DNA from: Labilithrix sp.
GTDB lineage: Bacteria > Myxococcota_A > Polyangia > Polyangiales > Polyangiaceae
Length of the DNA stretch: 64,000 nucleotides
Direction: 5' to 3'
Assembly: GCA_028287065.1 (NCBI GenBank)
Contig: JAQBQJ010000098.1
Location: forward strand, 1-64,000
Positions within the stretch are counted from its first letter, which is position 1. Every line of letters begins with the position of its first letter. The position numbers and the translations under genes are program-made. The notes beneath the pieces were generated by a model, which had not been told where the DNA came from, did not search any database, and saw only the letters and a list, made by a program, of their open reading frames with translations. Shown here one piece after another: positions 17,601 through 27,193 of the stretch.

Positions 17601-17811
17601 AGTGGTACTCGTAGTAGCCGACGAGCTGTCCCTCCATCTGCGACGGCGACATTCCGCCGAACGGCTGTACGACGTACACGACGGGGACGCCGAGGCTCGG
17701 GAAGATGTCCGCCGGCGCGCGGCGCAGCGAGAGCGCGGTGCCGGCGACGATCGCGAGGACGAGCACGAGGATCGTGATCGGCCGCCGGAGCGCGAGGTGA
17801 ACGAGCCACAT
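14620..17811 (-). CDS. RND efflux permease
   Basis: 1063 residues, full length for an RND pump, with the N-terminal helix LALRRPITILVLVLAIVAG, a large periplasmic loop, a TM cluster, and the repeated second half (LREPLIVMLTAPAVLGGVLVAL). The TM4 signature reads GILVDEATVAIEN, with Asp-Glu where drug pumps have Asp-Asp. It lacks the DFG...DGA metal-pump signature seen at 32.4 kb, so it belongs nearer the hydrophobe/amphiphile branch. It starts one base after the stop of the outer-membrane factor gene and overlaps the adaptor gene. Proton-driven export across the envelope; substrate unknown. Confidence 0.93.
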   Translation of the reverse strand: MWLVHLALRRPITILVLVLAIVAGTALSLRRAPADIFPSLGVPVVYVVQPFGGMSPSQMEGQLVGYYEYHFLYINGIEHIESQSIQGMAMLKLYFHPGTDIAQSLSQVTAMAFRATSFMPTGTLPPFIVRFDVGSVPVGQLVFSSETKTGSEVQDLALFKVRPLLATLPGVSAPPPSGGKVRTIVAYVDPDRLRSYNMSTDEVATAIAKGNVTLPAGNVRIGGRTAIAATNAMVETTKELETLPLRPGVGAPVLLRDVARVEDSSDVVTNVALVNGRDTVYMPLTKRPDSSTLDVVDSIKKALPAMRAQVPDDVHVDFEFDQSIYVKNAIRGLALEGILGAMLTALTVLLFLRSWRSALIVVITIPLSIMAALIALGLAGQTINIMTLSGLALAVGILVDEATVAIENVHTHLAMGKPSGRAVVDAMKQVMQPRFLAMLCILAVFIPTFFLVGISRALFPPLALAVGFSMIASYLLSSTVVPVLATRLFRNMKHEVPAEEGEDARSRRGLFTRIGDTYGRFVALVVRARWLAAAAYVLLCVPAFFLVRSLGTELFPRVDTGQFQIRIRAPAGTQVERTVDMVRGVDQAIREEVGPSHVRMTLANVGNPAWTYPVNALYVFNSGPQEGMLLAQLQGKDRVGVDALQERLRTRLTAAYPGTKFSFEAGDIVSQVLNFGAPTPIQVTVSGKSMKETRSFAERIVSALSKIDDLRDVQIPLALDYPTVDVNIDRERAGQFGLTVDRVGKSLVSATSSSALTTPIFWTDPVSGVGYRVQIRVPEERIQSLEDLAALPVMQEGSARTFLRDIATIREGAVPGEIDHYNSQRAIQVTANVASADLGKAATDVERAIASLGPPPKGTTIALHGQAEQMRTTLQSLREGVGLSVIVVLLLLAVSFQSLREPLIVMLTAPAVLGGVLVALWLTGTTLNVQSMMGAIMAIGVSVANAVLMVTFAHDRWHAGAAQHEAIVESARGRLRPILMTTTAMIAGMVPTALALGEGGEQSAPLGRAVIGGLVASTLATLVFVPALYVILGKRGVARSASLDPDDPATASGDASGDAQVHA

Positions 17812-17812
17812 G

Positions 17813-19228
17813 TCAGGGTCTCCCCGAGCGCGCCTGCGCGAAGAACGGTCCGAGATCGCCCGACGCGCGTGCGAGCAGCAGCTGCGCGCGCCGCACCTCG
17901 AGACGCGCGACGGCGTCGTCGATCTCGGCCTGCGCGAGCACGCGCTGCGTGTCGGCGACGTCGGTGACCGCCGAGAGGCCGGTCTTGAAACGCGCTACCG
18001 CCTGCTGCTCCGCGGCGCGCGCCGAGGCGAGCGTCGCAGGCGTCTGTCGTGCCACGTTCAGCGAGCCGCGGAGCACGGCCGTCGACGTCGCGAGCTGTCC
18101 GGCGACGGCCAGGGTCACTTCTTCGCGTCGCGCGACCGCAACGGCATGGGTCGCGCCGGCGACGCGCGCGCGCGCTCGTATCGTGGGGATGTCGAGGAAC
18201 GACCACGTCACGTTCACGCCGGCGAGCCAGTTCGCGGTATCGGGCACGAGCCCGGCCGCGGGGCTCTGGAAGAAACCGCTGCCCCTCGCCCATAGCGCGG
18301 CGACGAGATCGATGCGCGGAAGGTACTCGACGTCGACGAGACGCCTTGCCTCGCTCGCGCGCGTGACGGCAGCCGCCGCGAGCGCCACATCCGGATGCGA
18401 CGCCGGCGCAGGAGGCGCCGATGCGCGCGGGGCGATGCCGTCGACCGGTCCGAGCAGAGCTCCAGGCGCGGGATCCACGACGATCCCCGTGGTGCCGACC
18501 GCCTCGGCGAGCTGCGCCCGCCGCATGTCCCTGCCCTGCTCCGCTCGCGCGAGCGACGTACGCGCACTGGCGAGCTCCGCCTCGGCACGCGCGGCGTCGG
18601 CGCCGGGACGCAAGCTCTGATCGACGAGCGACTTCGTCACCGTCGCGAGCACCTGCGCGCGCTCGACGCTCGCGCGCGACGCTCGAACGGCCTCCTCCGA
18701 CTCGAGCACGAGGAGGAATGCGTCCGCCGCGCGATACGCGATCTCGAGCCGGCGCGCCGAAGACGACGCCGCGGCCTCGCTGCGGCCAGCCATCGCGACG
18801 TCGATCGCCGCGGCCTGCCGCGCGAGCGAGAGCACGTCCCACGTCCCCCACAGGCTCGCGCCGGTCTGCCACTCCCCGCCGTCGAGCGCCTTGCCGCGCG
18901 TCGGGCCGGCGATCGGCACGAACCCGGTGGTCGGGAGGAACGCTCCGGGCACGGTATTCCCCGTCGAACGATTGAGCTGCGCGCTGACGCCGACGTCGGG
19001 GAGCTGCGCAGTCTTCGCCTCGTCGATGCGCGCGTCCGCGGCCGTCTCCTCCGCGGTCGACGCGCGGAGCCGCGGATGCGTCGCGAGCGCGTCAGCGACG
19101 GCTTGCTCGATCGTGTAGGCACGGTCCGGAGCGCCGGCCGCGCCCGCATCTCCGGCGGAGGCGGCGCGCGCCGAGCCGATCAGCGCGACGCCGACCGCCA
19201 GCGCGACGCGTCGGCACGAACGCTTCAC
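17813..19228 (-). CDS. TolC-family outer-membrane factor
   Basis: 471 residues with a Sec signal (VALAVGVALIGSARAASA). The mature protein shows the two-fold repeated TolC architecture of long Ala-rich helices and short beta-strands (YTIEQAVADALATHPRL, near 35-55; VNVTWSFLDI, in the second half). It forms the outer-membrane duct for the RND permease. ATG 19228 overlaps the ChrB-like stop (ATGA), and its stop is one base from the permease start, so all genes are translationally coupled. Confidence 0.9.
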   Translation of the reverse strand: MKRSCRRVALAVGVALIGSARAASAGDAGAAGAPDRAYTIEQAVADALATHPRLRASTAEETAADARIDEAKTAQLPDVGVSAQLNRSTGNTVPGAFLPTTGFVPIAGPTRGKALDGGEWQTGASLWGTWDVLSLARQAAAIDVAMAGRSEAAASSSARRLEIAYRAADAFLLVLESEEAVRASRASVERAQVLATVTKSLVDQSLRPGADAARAEAELASARTSLARAEQGRDMRRAQLAEAVGTTGIVVDPAPGALLGPVDGIAPRASAPPAPASHPDVALAAAAVTRASEARRLVDVEYLPRIDLVAALWARGSGFFQSPAAGLVPDTANWLAGVNVTWSFLDIPTIRARARVAGATHAVAVARREEVTLAVAGQLATSTAVLRGSLNVARQTPATLASARAAEQQAVARFKTGLSAVTDVADTQRVLAQAEIDDAVARLEVRRAQLLLARASGDLGPFFAQARSGRP

Positions 19229-20217
19229 GAGCGTCTCCTCTTGTAGAGCTCCAGGAGGGCGTCGAACATTCGACCGCCCAGCGCGATGCGCTCGTCGTCC
19301 TCGGGATGTGCGACCGCGATGCCGGCCACGAGCGCGGCGACGCCGGCGGCCTCGGACCGCCCGAATTTCGCGTCCTTGACGTCGATGTCATGGATGATCT
19401 CCGCGACGACGGCGAGGCCCGGCTCACGGAGGTCGAAGCGCTCGATGAGCGTCTCGAAGGTGCAGCGATCGCCGACGTGCGTGAACTCCGCGTCGAACAT
19501 GTCGAATGTCACTTCGCTCTTCTTGGCGACGTACCCTTGTCCGGGCACGAGCTTGAAGCGCGCCTTCGGGTCGATGAAGCGCCGGACGAGCCAGGCGCTG
19601 CCGATGCGGTCGACGTGGACGTTCTTGCGCGTGACCCAGGTCCGGCCCCGATAGTCGGCGAGCTTGGGCTTCGCAGCCGGTCGCTCGGCGAGCACGGGCG
19701 AAGGTGCGCTCGCACGGAGGCGCTCCTCGAGCGCCAGCACGCTCGCCTCCGCCGCTTCGCGACCTGGCGCGCCGAAAAAATCGACGCCGATCACCTCGGC
19801 GATGCGCTTCTTCCGGCGGACGATGTCCGCCTCGAGCTCGGCGCGGCGTCGGTCGTCCTTCAGTCTGGCGATCGGCCCGCGCGCGAGCACACGAGCGTCC
19901 GCGGCGATCTCGGCATAATCCTTCTCCCGTGCGGTCTGGAAGAGCGCCTCGACCTGCGCGTCGCTGAGCCCGTCGACGAGGCTGGCGGCGCAGACCGTCG
20001 CATCACCGCCCTCGGTCGCGATCTCGCGCGCGATCCACTGGAAGTCCTCGCGCGTCTGGTCGTTCGAGGGCAGGACGTAAACGGCGTTCTTGATGGGGAC
20101 GGCGCCGAGGCGGAACAGCCTCCGCGCGACCTTTGCCCTGAAATAGGCGGGCTTCGGCGGGATCTGGTGGATGAGGAGGAGCCACCGGGGCTGCCCCGTT
20201 CGGGGTCGCGCGTCCAT
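19225..20217 (-). CDS. chrB: ChrB-like chromate-resistance protein
   Basis: 330 residues. The N-terminal domain (about 10-165) has the ChrB signature WLLLIHQIPPKPAYFRAKVA with PIKNAVYVLP (41-50) and an Arg/Lys-rich helix. The C-terminal domain (about 190-325) has WVTRKNVHVDRIGSAWL and RRFIDPKARF, and ends with EIIHDIDVKD. In known systems ChrB is a chromate-sensing regulator or accessory factor next to the ChrA transporter. No chrA is present here; instead the gene heads a coupled RND operon (ATGA overlap with the TolC gene). The efflux substrate may therefore differ, and the role here is inferred. Confidence 0.85.
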   Translation of the reverse strand: MDARPRTGQPRWLLLIHQIPPKPAYFRAKVARRLFRLGAVPIKNAVYVLPSNDQTREDFQWIAREIATEGGDATVCAASLVDGLSDAQVEALFQTAREKDYAEIAADARVLARGPIARLKDDRRRAELEADIVRRKKRIAEVIGVDFFGAPGREAAEASVLALEERLRASAPSPVLAERPAAKPKLADYRGRTWVTRKNVHVDRIGSAWLVRRFIDPKARFKLVPGQGYVAKKSEVTFDMFDAEFTHVGDRCTFETLIERFDLREPGLAVVAEIIHDIDVKDAKFGRSEAAGVAALVAGIAVAHPEDDERIALGGRMFDALLELYKRRRS

Positions 20218-20299
20218 CGCTGACTTGGGTCTATCACAGTTGCATGATCACCGCACAAGGCGGGTAGCAACTGCGCTGTAGCGCGCCACTCGAGCGCTG

Positions 20300-21415
20300 T
20301 CACGTGCCGGATGGCTTCATGATCCGCAGGACGGGCGTGCCCTTCGGCCCCGCCATGAGCGGAAAGAACACGCGGTGCGTGGCGGCGTCGACGGAGACCG
20401 AGTGTGCGTGCTCGCCGGGATGCTCGCGATCGATCGCGACGAGCCCGGGCTTGCCGATATCGAACACCGTGAGATCGCCGCTCTCGGCCGCGACGTAGAG
20501 CCAGCCGAGCCCGGGGTCGATGCCGAGCACGTCCGGGCCGTCGCCCGTCGCGGCGATGACGACGGCGTGCGCGCCCTCGAGGTCGACGCGCGCCATCATC
20601 GAGTTGCCTTCGCACGCGACGAACGCGCTCTTGCCGTCGGGATGAAGGCGCAGCCCGTGCGCGGCGTCACATCCGGGGAGGTCGATGCGCGTGGCGATGC
20701 TGCCGGCGACCGGATCGACGGCAACGAGCTGATCCGGCGGCCGCGCGCTCTCGACCGTGACCCAGAACTGCGCGCGCGTCGGGTCGAACACCACGTTGCC
20801 CGTGGCGCTGCCGAGCTTCACCTGCACGCGCGTGCCGTTGCCAGAATTCGGGATGAGCGAGATCGCTCCGTCACCCTGGTCCGACACGCCGACGACCTTG
20901 TGGACCGGATCCCAGCCGACGCCGTCGGGCCCGCTGCCCGTCGTGACGCGCGTGAGCTCGCTCAGGGACGTATTGTCGATGATGACGAGCTGATTCGGCG
21001 AGCTCGTCACGAAGATGCGACCGACGTCGTCCGCGGCCACGACTCCGCGCGCCGTCGGGATGCCGGGAAGGAGCTTCTTCAGCGCCCCGTCCTTCAGGTC
21101 GACGACGACGACCGCGGCGTCGTTCATGTGCGCGATGACGAGGAGCCCGCGTGCGACGTCGATGTCCTGATAGTCGAAGCGGTTCGACTTGCCGGGGAGG
21201 TCGACGTCGGCGACGAAAACGAGCGGGAGGCCCAAGCCGGCGACCGCGCCGGCCTCCGGGTCGTTGCCGCTTCCACCACCGCCGCCAGCGTCGGCGCCGC
21301 CCGGAGGGCCGCCGCTGCTCGCAGGCGGTGACGAGGTCGCCGCGGGCGAGCATGCGATGAGCGTCGCGAGCAACGCGCCGGACACGAGGGTGACGAGGTG
21401 GTGGAGCGAGCGCAT
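20300..21415 (-). CDS. Beta-propeller (YVTN-type) lipoprotein
   Basis: 371 residues with lipobox TLIAC and a Gly/Pro/Ala-rich linker. Propeller repeats follow (DYQDIDVARGLLVIAHM, VVVVDLKDG, IFVTSSPNQLVIIDN, LGIDPGLGWLYVAAES, LTVFDIGKPG). Repeats of this YVTN type are typical of surface or periplasmic binding proteins. It lies 82 nt upstream of the ChrB-like gene on the same strand, so it may be the first gene of that operon or a separate unit. It resembles the two propellers near 2 and 4 kb in type, but is not obviously a close copy. Confidence 0.8.
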   Translation of the reverse strand: MRSLHHLVTLVSGALLATLIACSPAATSSPPASSGGPPGGADAGGGGGSGNDPEAGAVAGLGLPLVFVADVDLPGKSNRFDYQDIDVARGLLVIAHMNDAAVVVVDLKDGALKKLLPGIPTARGVVAADDVGRIFVTSSPNQLVIIDNTSLSELTRVTTGSGPDGVGWDPVHKVVGVSDQGDGAISLIPNSGNGTRVQVKLGSATGNVVFDPTRAQFWVTVESARPPDQLVAVDPVAGSIATRIDLPGCDAAHGLRLHPDGKSAFVACEGNSMMARVDLEGAHAVVIAATGDGPDVLGIDPGLGWLYVAAESGDLTVFDIGKPGLVAIDREHPGEHAHSVSVDAATHRVFFPLMAGPKGTPVLRIMKPSGT

Positions 21416-21474
21416 GGGAGAACCTTCAGCTCACGAAGAAGTAGTGCGTAGACACCGTAGCCCAGCGATGCCTT

Positions 21475-22839
21475 TCACAAGTCGAAGCTCTGCGGGATCT
21501 GGCCCGGCGGATTGACGATCTCCTCCGTGCAGACGTCCTTGTTCTGCTGGAAGAAGTACCAGTGGTAGTTCGACTGCTCGAACCACTTGCCCGTGCCGTC
21601 GTCGGCCCAGTTGCCCTTCGTCGTGATGAACGCCTCGCCCGGCTTCAGCCATCGGAACGTCGCGACGTCGGTGAGGCCGTAGGCGAACTTGCCGCTCGGC
21701 AGGTGCGTCTCGAGCCACGGATTGTTGCGTCCCGCGGCGACCATGAGCGGGCCGGTCTCGAGATCGTTCATGATCGTCTCGGCCGCGTCGTTGATCTGGT
21801 GCCAGCCGCCGCCGCTCGGCACGCCGCCGTCGGGCGCGTTCACCTCGAGGTCGAGGCGGCGCCGCTCGAAGCACGTGTACATGACCTTCAGGCCGTTCGG
21901 GCGCTGATCGGCGACCCACGTCCAGCCCTGGCCGACGCCGGTGACGATGTTCTTGCCGAAGAACGGGTACGTCGCGTGGATCGACGCGGGCTGGAAGGGC
22001 TGCACGATGCCGCCGGCGCCGTTGTATCCGAAGCCGAACGAGTGACCGGAGAGGCGTTCGCGCGCGCTCTTGCCGTCGTTCGCGCCGACCGACGTGACGT
22101 GCTCGCGGTCGATCACGGTACGACCGTCGGAGAACTTCACCTGCGAGACGCGCAGGTCGGAGATCTTCTTCACGCCGGTGCGGAAGTAGATCGGGAACCA
22201 GTCGCCCCAGCCCGCGGGGTGGACGAGCGCGGCCTGCTGGCTGAGCAGGTCGTCGTAGGAGAGGCCCGCGGGGAGCGGGATCTCGACGACGGCGTCCCCC
22301 TGCGCGTCACGCGTCGCGGTCATCGCGAGCGTCGTCGCGTTGAAGCGCAGCTCGAACGCCGTTCCGCTGTACGGCAGCGCGCGATCGAAGCGCACGACGA
22401 GCTTCGTCGGCGCGTTCTTGAACTTGATGACGCTCGCGACGACGGGAGGCCGCGTCTGGCCGCGCCAGTCCATCAGCTCGGGGCGCGCGTTCGCTTGCCC
22501 GTCGCCGAACTCGTAGAAGCCGCTCGAGTAGAGCTTCATCGGCACGGCCACGAGGACGTCCTTCACGTCGTTGCGCGACCAGCCGGCGTTGATCGCCTGG
22601 CTCGCCGCGTTCGCGACGATCGCCTCGGGCCGCCACTTCGACGCGTCGCTCCCGCCCCACGGCGTGAGGTCGCCGGTCCCGCCGGGCGCGGGCAGCTGCG
22701 GGATGGTGGGATCGGTCCCGAGGTTCGATTCGGCGGACGCGAGGTCGTCGCCCGCGTCGTCCGAAGGCGCGGCACATGCGGCGAGCGGGGCGAGGACGAC
22801 GAGGAGAGCTGCGAGGGAGTGAGCGGTCAGCGACTTCAT
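21475..22839 (-). CDS. Large secreted lipoprotein, unknown
   Basis: 454 residues from ATG 22839. Lipobox PLAAC, acidic linker, then a long domain with no family I recognise: GWSRNDVKDVLVAVPMKLYSSG is visible near residue 85-105 in part, followed by VVRFDRALPYSGTAFELRF, GHSFGFGYNGAGG, KVMYTCFERRRLDLEVN and a WHQIND...NPWLET block. Two mature Cys (one in MYTCFE, one in DVCTEE) could pair. The upstream region shares two sequence elements with the lipoprotein gene starting at 13285. Confidence 0.75.
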   Translation of the reverse strand: MKSLTAHSLAALLVVLAPLAACAAPSDDAGDDLASAESNLGTDPTIPQLPAPGGTGDLTPWGGSDASKWRPEAIVANAASQAINAGWSRNDVKDVLVAVPMKLYSSGFYEFGDGQANARPELMDWRGQTRPPVVASVIKFKNAPTKLVVRFDRALPYSGTAFELRFNATTLAMTATRDAQGDAVVEIPLPAGLSYDDLLSQQAALVHPAGWGDWFPIYFRTGVKKISDLRVSQVKFSDGRTVIDREHVTSVGANDGKSARERLSGHSFGFGYNGAGGIVQPFQPASIHATYPFFGKNIVTGVGQGWTWVADQRPNGLKVMYTCFERRRLDLEVNAPDGGVPSGGGWHQINDAAETIMNDLETGPLMVAAGRNNPWLETHLPSGKFAYGLTDVATFRWLKPGEAFITTKGNWADDGTGKWFEQSNYHWYFFQQNKDVCTEEIVNPPGQIPQSFDL

Positions 22840-22856
22840 GGCGACGGTGTAAGCAG

Positions 22857-22867
22857 GTGGTGTGCCG
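22857..22867. promoter_or_regulatory. GTGGTGTGCCG box, copy B
   Basis: Identical 11-mer to 13303-13313 and at the same 18-nt distance from the start codon of its lipoprotein gene (22839). The adjoining TGTGCCGCGG (22861-22870) also occurs at 2484-2493, 26 nt upstream of the propeller gene starting at 2458. Confidence 0.4.
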
Positions 22868-22932
22868 CGGCGCGCAACGCGAGATCACCCTGGGATGATC
22901 GGCGTTTCTTCGGTCGCTCCTTCCCCGGCGCC

Positions 22933-22981
22933 GGCCCATCGCGGGCCGCCGGCCCAAATCGAGCCGGTTCGACGTGAGCCA
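22933..22981. promoter_or_regulatory. GGCCC/GGGCC composite element, copy B
   Basis: Second copy of the 49-nt element at 13370-13418: GGCCC-N5-GGGCC, odd palindrome GGGCCG-C-CGGCCC, GCCGG and TGAGCCA in the same order and spacing. It lies 94 nt upstream of the lipoprotein gene starting at 22839. The variable positions are concentrated in the spacers between the arms. Confidence 0.45.
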
Positions 22982-23036
22982 CCGTCACGTCGAGGTCGCA
23001 GTCACGCCCGCGACGGCGTCACGTCGAGGTGACGGT
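22981..23036. promoter_or_regulatory. Direct repeats TCACGTCGAGGT inside an inverted repeat
   Basis: TCACGTCGAGGT occurs at 22985-22996 and 23019-23030. ACCGTCAC at 22981-22988 is the reverse complement of GTGACGGT at 23029-23036. The first copy belongs to a 13-mer that recurs at 2563-2575. The cluster lies about 115-170 nt upstream of the PAS/sigma-54 activator gene, a common distance for enhancer-type sites. Confidence 0.4.
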
Positions 23037-23151
23037 CGGCGGAGCGTGGCTACCGAAACGACCGCCGAAATGGATCGACATACGTGGGCACACGCGTTGC
23101 GAAAGGCCCGACATGCACGCTGTGCGCTGCGGCCCGGATAGAATCGACGCG

Positions 23152-25269
<2,118 letters not shown>

Positions 25270-25274
25270 CGGTC

Positions 25275-25306
25275 GCGCGGCGAGGCTGGACGAGCCCTCG
25301 CCGCGC
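25275..25306. terminator. Strong hairpin between convergent genes
   Basis: GCGCGGCGAGGCT (25275-25287) pairs with AGCCCTCGCCGCGC (25293-25306) through 13 base pairs with one bulged base and a 5-nt loop. It lies in the 47-nt gap between the convergent genes ending at 25269 and 25317 and could terminate both. No T-tract is visible. Confidence 0.55.
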
Positions 25307-25316
25307 GCGCTCTCGA

Positions 25317-25769
25317 TCAGCGGTTCGGCGCCGCCGTCTTCAAGCACATGTCGCCGGTGCGGCATGCAGCGATCCGCGAGATCGCGTCGAGCGGGTTGTT
25401 GCAGTCCTCCTTGCGGATGTCGGTCAGGCACTCGTCGAGCTCCTTCTGATCGACTCCATACGGGCAGTCCTTCGCGTTGAGATCCTCGCGCATGTCGCTG
25501 CGGATCTTCTGCGCACAGACGTCGGGGCTCGCGTACTTCTTGTCGGCGCCGACGTTCTTGCATCGCGCCTCGCGCTCGCAACGTGCCGCGACGATGCGAC
25601 CCACGGCGCTGTCGTTCGACACGGACCCGACGTTCGCGCCGGTTATGGTCGTCCTCCCGGGCTCGGTCTGGGCCGGGTGGTCGCGGTCGAGCACGCGATC
25701 GCGATCTCCCTTACAACCCACGAGCGCAGCAAGACAGATCAGCGGAGCAGCCATAGCGACTTTCGTCAT
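25317..25769 (-). CDS. Small Cys-rich lipoprotein (DUF6184-like)
   Basis: 150 residues with a lipoprotein signal (LICLAALVGC). The mature part has seven or more Cys in a helical pattern: AARCEREARCKNVG, DVCAQKIRSDM, DCPYGVDQKELDECL, EDCNNPLD, ACRTGDMCL. This pattern resembles the DUF6184 lipoprotein family of myxobacteria, an assignment from memory of the motif rather than a search. The Cys probably form disulfides in the periplasm. Single-gene unit, convergent with the PAS activator. Confidence 0.75.
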   Translation of the reverse strand: MTKVAMAAPLICLAALVGCKGDRDRVLDRDHPAQTEPGRTTITGANVGSVSNDSAVGRIVAARCEREARCKNVGADKKYASPDVCAQKIRSDMREDLNAKDCPYGVDQKELDECLTDIRKEDCNNPLDAISRIAACRTGDMCLKTAAPNR

Positions 25770-25953
25770 CGTTCACCTCCGGGCGCGCCTGGGTGCAATG
25801 TGAGTGCCGGCCGCCCTCTCGTGCAGGCCACGATCTACGGCTGTTTTGTCGCGCCGCACGCGCAAGAACGCCGCGCTCGCGCTCGTGCGTAAGGCGATAT
25901 GCCGCGCGTGCGGTGCTCTGCCGTTGCCGTTATGCTCAGCCGGAGGGGCGCGC

Positions 25954-27180
25954 ATGGTACTTCGTCGGACTCTTCCTTTCGTCATCGCGGGCGCGCTCTG
26001 CATCGTCGCCGCGTGCGGCTTCGACGGCACCGCGACCGGCGTCGCTCCGGGCGGAGGCGGACCCGACGGCAGCGCGCGGGACGGCGGCGGTGACGACGGC
26101 GCCTCCGGTGCCGACGGCACTTCGACCTCCGGCGGACCCGACGGCGCCACCGACGCACCGGCGTCGGAGACGGGAGCGGACGCGGGGCTCGTCTCTCATC
26201 TCGATCCGTCCTCGTACGACCTCGGCGCGACGAACGTCGAGAACATGGGCGGCGGCACGATCGACACGACGCAGCTGACGATCAACGGCGCGACGAACCC
26301 GGCGAAGTTCAAGGTCGACCCGAGCGGCGTTGCCGTGTGGTCCGTGGCCTCGCTGCACGTCAGCGGCGGGATGAACGTGCAAGGTACACGCGCCCTCGCC
26401 ATCGTCTCCGCGGGCGACGTGAACATCGACGAGCAGATCGATCTCAACGCGAACCACGACACGCCCGCGCCGGGGAGCGCCGCGACCGGCAGCGGCGTCG
26501 GCGGCAACGGCACCGGCCTGAACGGCGGAGGCGGAGGCGGTCGCGCGACCCTCGGCGGCATCGGAGGTGGAGGCGGAGGCGGCGCGGCCGGCCTTTCGGT
26601 GGGCGACACTCCGGTGCTCCTCGGCGGCTTCGCCGGCGGAAAAGGGGGCGGCGGCTCGGGTACCTGCGGTCGCCCCGGCGCGGGCGGCGGCGCGATCCAG
26701 ATCTCCGCGGCGGGCAAGATCACGATCGGCGGCGATGCGGGTCGGATCCAGGTCACCGGCGGCGGCGGACGTGGCGGCTGCGAGAGCGGCTTGACCGGCG
26801 GCGGCGGCGGGGGCTCCGGCGGAACCGTGTTCCTCGAAGCCACGACCGGGATCGAGATCAAGATCGGCCCGTCGGTCCATATCGACGCGCGCGGCGGAGG
26901 CGGCGGCGAAGGCGGCGGCGGCGGCGACGACGGTAACCCCGGCGACAACGGCAAGGACCAGAACATCCCCACGGTCGCGAACGGCGGCAACGGCAGAAAC
27001 GGCGGCAACGGCGGCAACGGCGGCAACGCGACGACGCTGCCGGCTCCCGGAAGCTCCGGCACTGCGCCCGGCGGCGGCGGCGGCGCGGTCGGCTGGCTGT
27101 TCTTGCGCGTGAAGACGGGCGCGCCGATCGTGACTCCCGGAACGATCGCCGCAGGCGTGATCACGCTGCCCTCGTTCTGA
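25954..27180 (+). CDS. Glycine-rich surface lipoprotein
   Basis: 408 residues from ATG 25954, chosen for the GGAGG 7 nt upstream and the immediate lipoprotein signal (LCIVAAC). A Gly/Asp/Ala linker is followed by a beta-helix-like core (LTINGATNPAKF, LHVSGGMNVQG, VNIDEQIDLNAN). Extensive Gly-rich runs are interspersed with short strands (AIQISAAGKITIGG, GGTVFLEATTG). This is typical of secreted adhesin-like or right-handed beta-helix proteins. The Gly runs create long proline-rich and Ala/Arg-rich shadow frames that are not genes. Confidence 0.8.
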   Translation: MVLRRTLPFVIAGALCIVAACGFDGTATGVAPGGGGPDGSARDGGGDDGASGADGTSTSGGPDGATDAPASETGADAGLVSHLDPSSYDLGATNVENMGGGTIDTTQLTINGATNPAKFKVDPSGVAVWSVASLHVSGGMNVQGTRALAIVSAGDVNIDEQIDLNANHDTPAPGSAATGSGVGGNGTGLNGGGGGGRATLGGIGGGGGGGAAGLSVGDTPVLLGGFAGGKGGGGSGTCGRPGAGGGAIQISAAGKITIGGDAGRIQVTGGGGRGGCESGLTGGGGGGSGGTVFLEATTGIEIKIGPSVHIDARGGGGGEGGGGGDDGNPGDNGKDQNIPTVANGGNGRNGGNGGNGGNATTLPAPGSSGTAPGGGGGAVGWLFLRVKTGAPIVTPGTIAAGVITLPSF

Positions 27181-27193
27181 GCGAGCGCTCGGG

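Larger units (their letters stand above)
22840..23151. other. 312-nt divergent intergenic region
   Basis: No credible gene is present. It separates the lipoprotein gene starting at 22839 (-) from the PAS/sigma-54 activator starting at 23152 (+). It contains an 11-mer and a 49-nt element shared with the 13.3-kb promoter region, and a cluster of TCACGTCGAGGT repeats nearer the activator gene. It therefore probably holds both promoters and their operators. Confidence 0.6.

Noticed and set aside
15220-17967. 915-codon plus-strand frame antisense to the RND permease
   Set aside because: Composition is Arg/Glu/Asp/His-rich throughout, with no membrane or domain pattern; the permease on the other strand is unambiguous.
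26500-27090. Possible tandem-repeat array
   Set aside because: The repeated GGCGGC-type triplets simply encode Gly runs of the surface lipoprotein; there is no CRISPR-like spacer structure.
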